This document shows, piece after piece, positions 5,397-5,516 of a stretch of 5,516 nucleotides of DNA. The notes under the pieces are model-generated. The model saw only the letters and a program-made list of their open reading frames with translations. It made no database searches and was not told where the DNA came from. Location: assembly GCA_958421035.1 (NCBI GenBank), contig CATZKS010000119.1, forward strand, positions 1 through 5,516. The letters are read 5' to 3'. The translations under genes were made by a program, and so were the position numbers. How positions within the stretch are numbered: position 1 is the first letter of the stretch; each line of letters begins with the position of its first letter. Origin of the DNA: an uncultured Collinsella sp. (GTDB taxonomy: Bacteria; Actinomycetota; Coriobacteriia; Coriobacteriales; Coriobacteriaceae).

Positions 5397-5516
5397 ACTA
5401 CGTTTGACTCGATACCCCTGACCATGCCTTCGTTTTGAACAAAACCGCAGGCGTTCTACCTGCGGTTTTGTTTTCGCGTTTTTTGGCATGGTTGGGGGTA
5501 AGGGGCTAAACGTAGT
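5397..5516. repeat. Nested palindromic intergenic element, copy 2 (at least 120 bp, may continue past the window)
   Basis: The outer arms ACTACGTTT (5397-5405) and AAACGTAGT (5508-5516) are perfectly complementary, and the right one ends exactly at the window edge, so the element may be longer. Inward comes a 7-nt block that mostly does not pair, TACCCC/GGGGTA (5413-5418 with 5495-5500), two positions that pair as G-U in RNA, then ACCATGCC/GGCATGGT (5421-5428 with 5485-5492). The visible arms are 32 nt each around a 56-nt core (5429-5484), the same core length as in copy 1. Positions 5455-5497 match copy 1 positions 5206-5248 at 38 of 43 bases without gaps, and all five differences are transitions. 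The core contains a terminator-like hairpin. Confidence 0.75.
5438..5472 (+). terminator. Rho-independent terminator-like hairpin, probably bidirectional
   Basis: A perfect 14-bp stem, AACAAAACCGCAGG (5438-5451) with CCTGCGGTTTTGTT (5459-5472), encloses a 7-nt loop and runs into a T-rich stretch. The A-rich left foot would give a U-tract on the other strand too, so it could stop transcription from both sides. It is the first strong terminator after the regulator gene, about 370 nt past its stop, and forms the core of palindromic copy 2. Confidence 0.75.

Noticed and set aside
5239..5421. Plus-strand open frame (60 codons) in the same region
   Set aside because: It begins in the inner stem of copy 1 and ends within copy 2, with no homology visible and no ribosome binding site.
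5131..5516. CRISPR array
   Set aside because: There are only two related copies, the arms differ, and the layout is palindromic, not short identical repeats with regular spacers. No cas gene is present.

Overview
This high-GC window carries two divergent operons and a repeat-rich intergenic tail. The codon choice (strongly G/C-ending), the Actinobacteria-like leaderless start of the kinase gene and the style of the intergenic palindromes suggest an actinobacterium, most likely a gut Coriobacteriia member such as Collinsella. That assignment is inference; no marker gene is present.

Leftward operon (minus strand, 3109 down to 1): an ABC-transporter ATPase of the DrrA/ABC-2 type, then two ABC-2 permease subunits. 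The genes are tightly packed: 9 bp lie between ATPase and permease A, and permease A overlaps permease B by 14 bp. Permease B runs off the left edge of the window. Together they look like one exporter with one kind of ATPase and two different permeases. The substrate cannot be read from the sequence.

Rightward operon (plus strand, 3308 to 5070): a five-helix membrane histidine kinase of the HisKA_3 (DesK/LiaS/NarX-like) class and a NarL/LuxR-type response regulator, overlapping by the 4-bp ATGA. The divergent arrangement with an ABC-2 exporter suggests that the two-component system controls the exporter (inference). The 198-bp shared intergenic region holds a direct repeat, a 9-bp inverted repeat and a second copy of the direct repeat, which are plausible operator sites. 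A TACAAT -10 hexamer is placed so that the kinase mRNA would start on its own ATG.

Right end (5071 to 5516): I see no protein gene. The region holds two related nested palindromes, at 5131-5284 and 5397-5516 (the second reaches the window edge). Each has a 56-nt core closed by arms of equal length. The cores and inner stems align without gaps, and one inner stem pair differs by a compensatory A-T to G-C change. The outer arms differ in sequence, but each is self-complementary within its own element. A partial arm copy at 5091-5099 provides a third site that can pair. The second element contains a strong terminator-like hairpin that has decayed in the first. This repeat family is the most interesting non-coding signal in the window.
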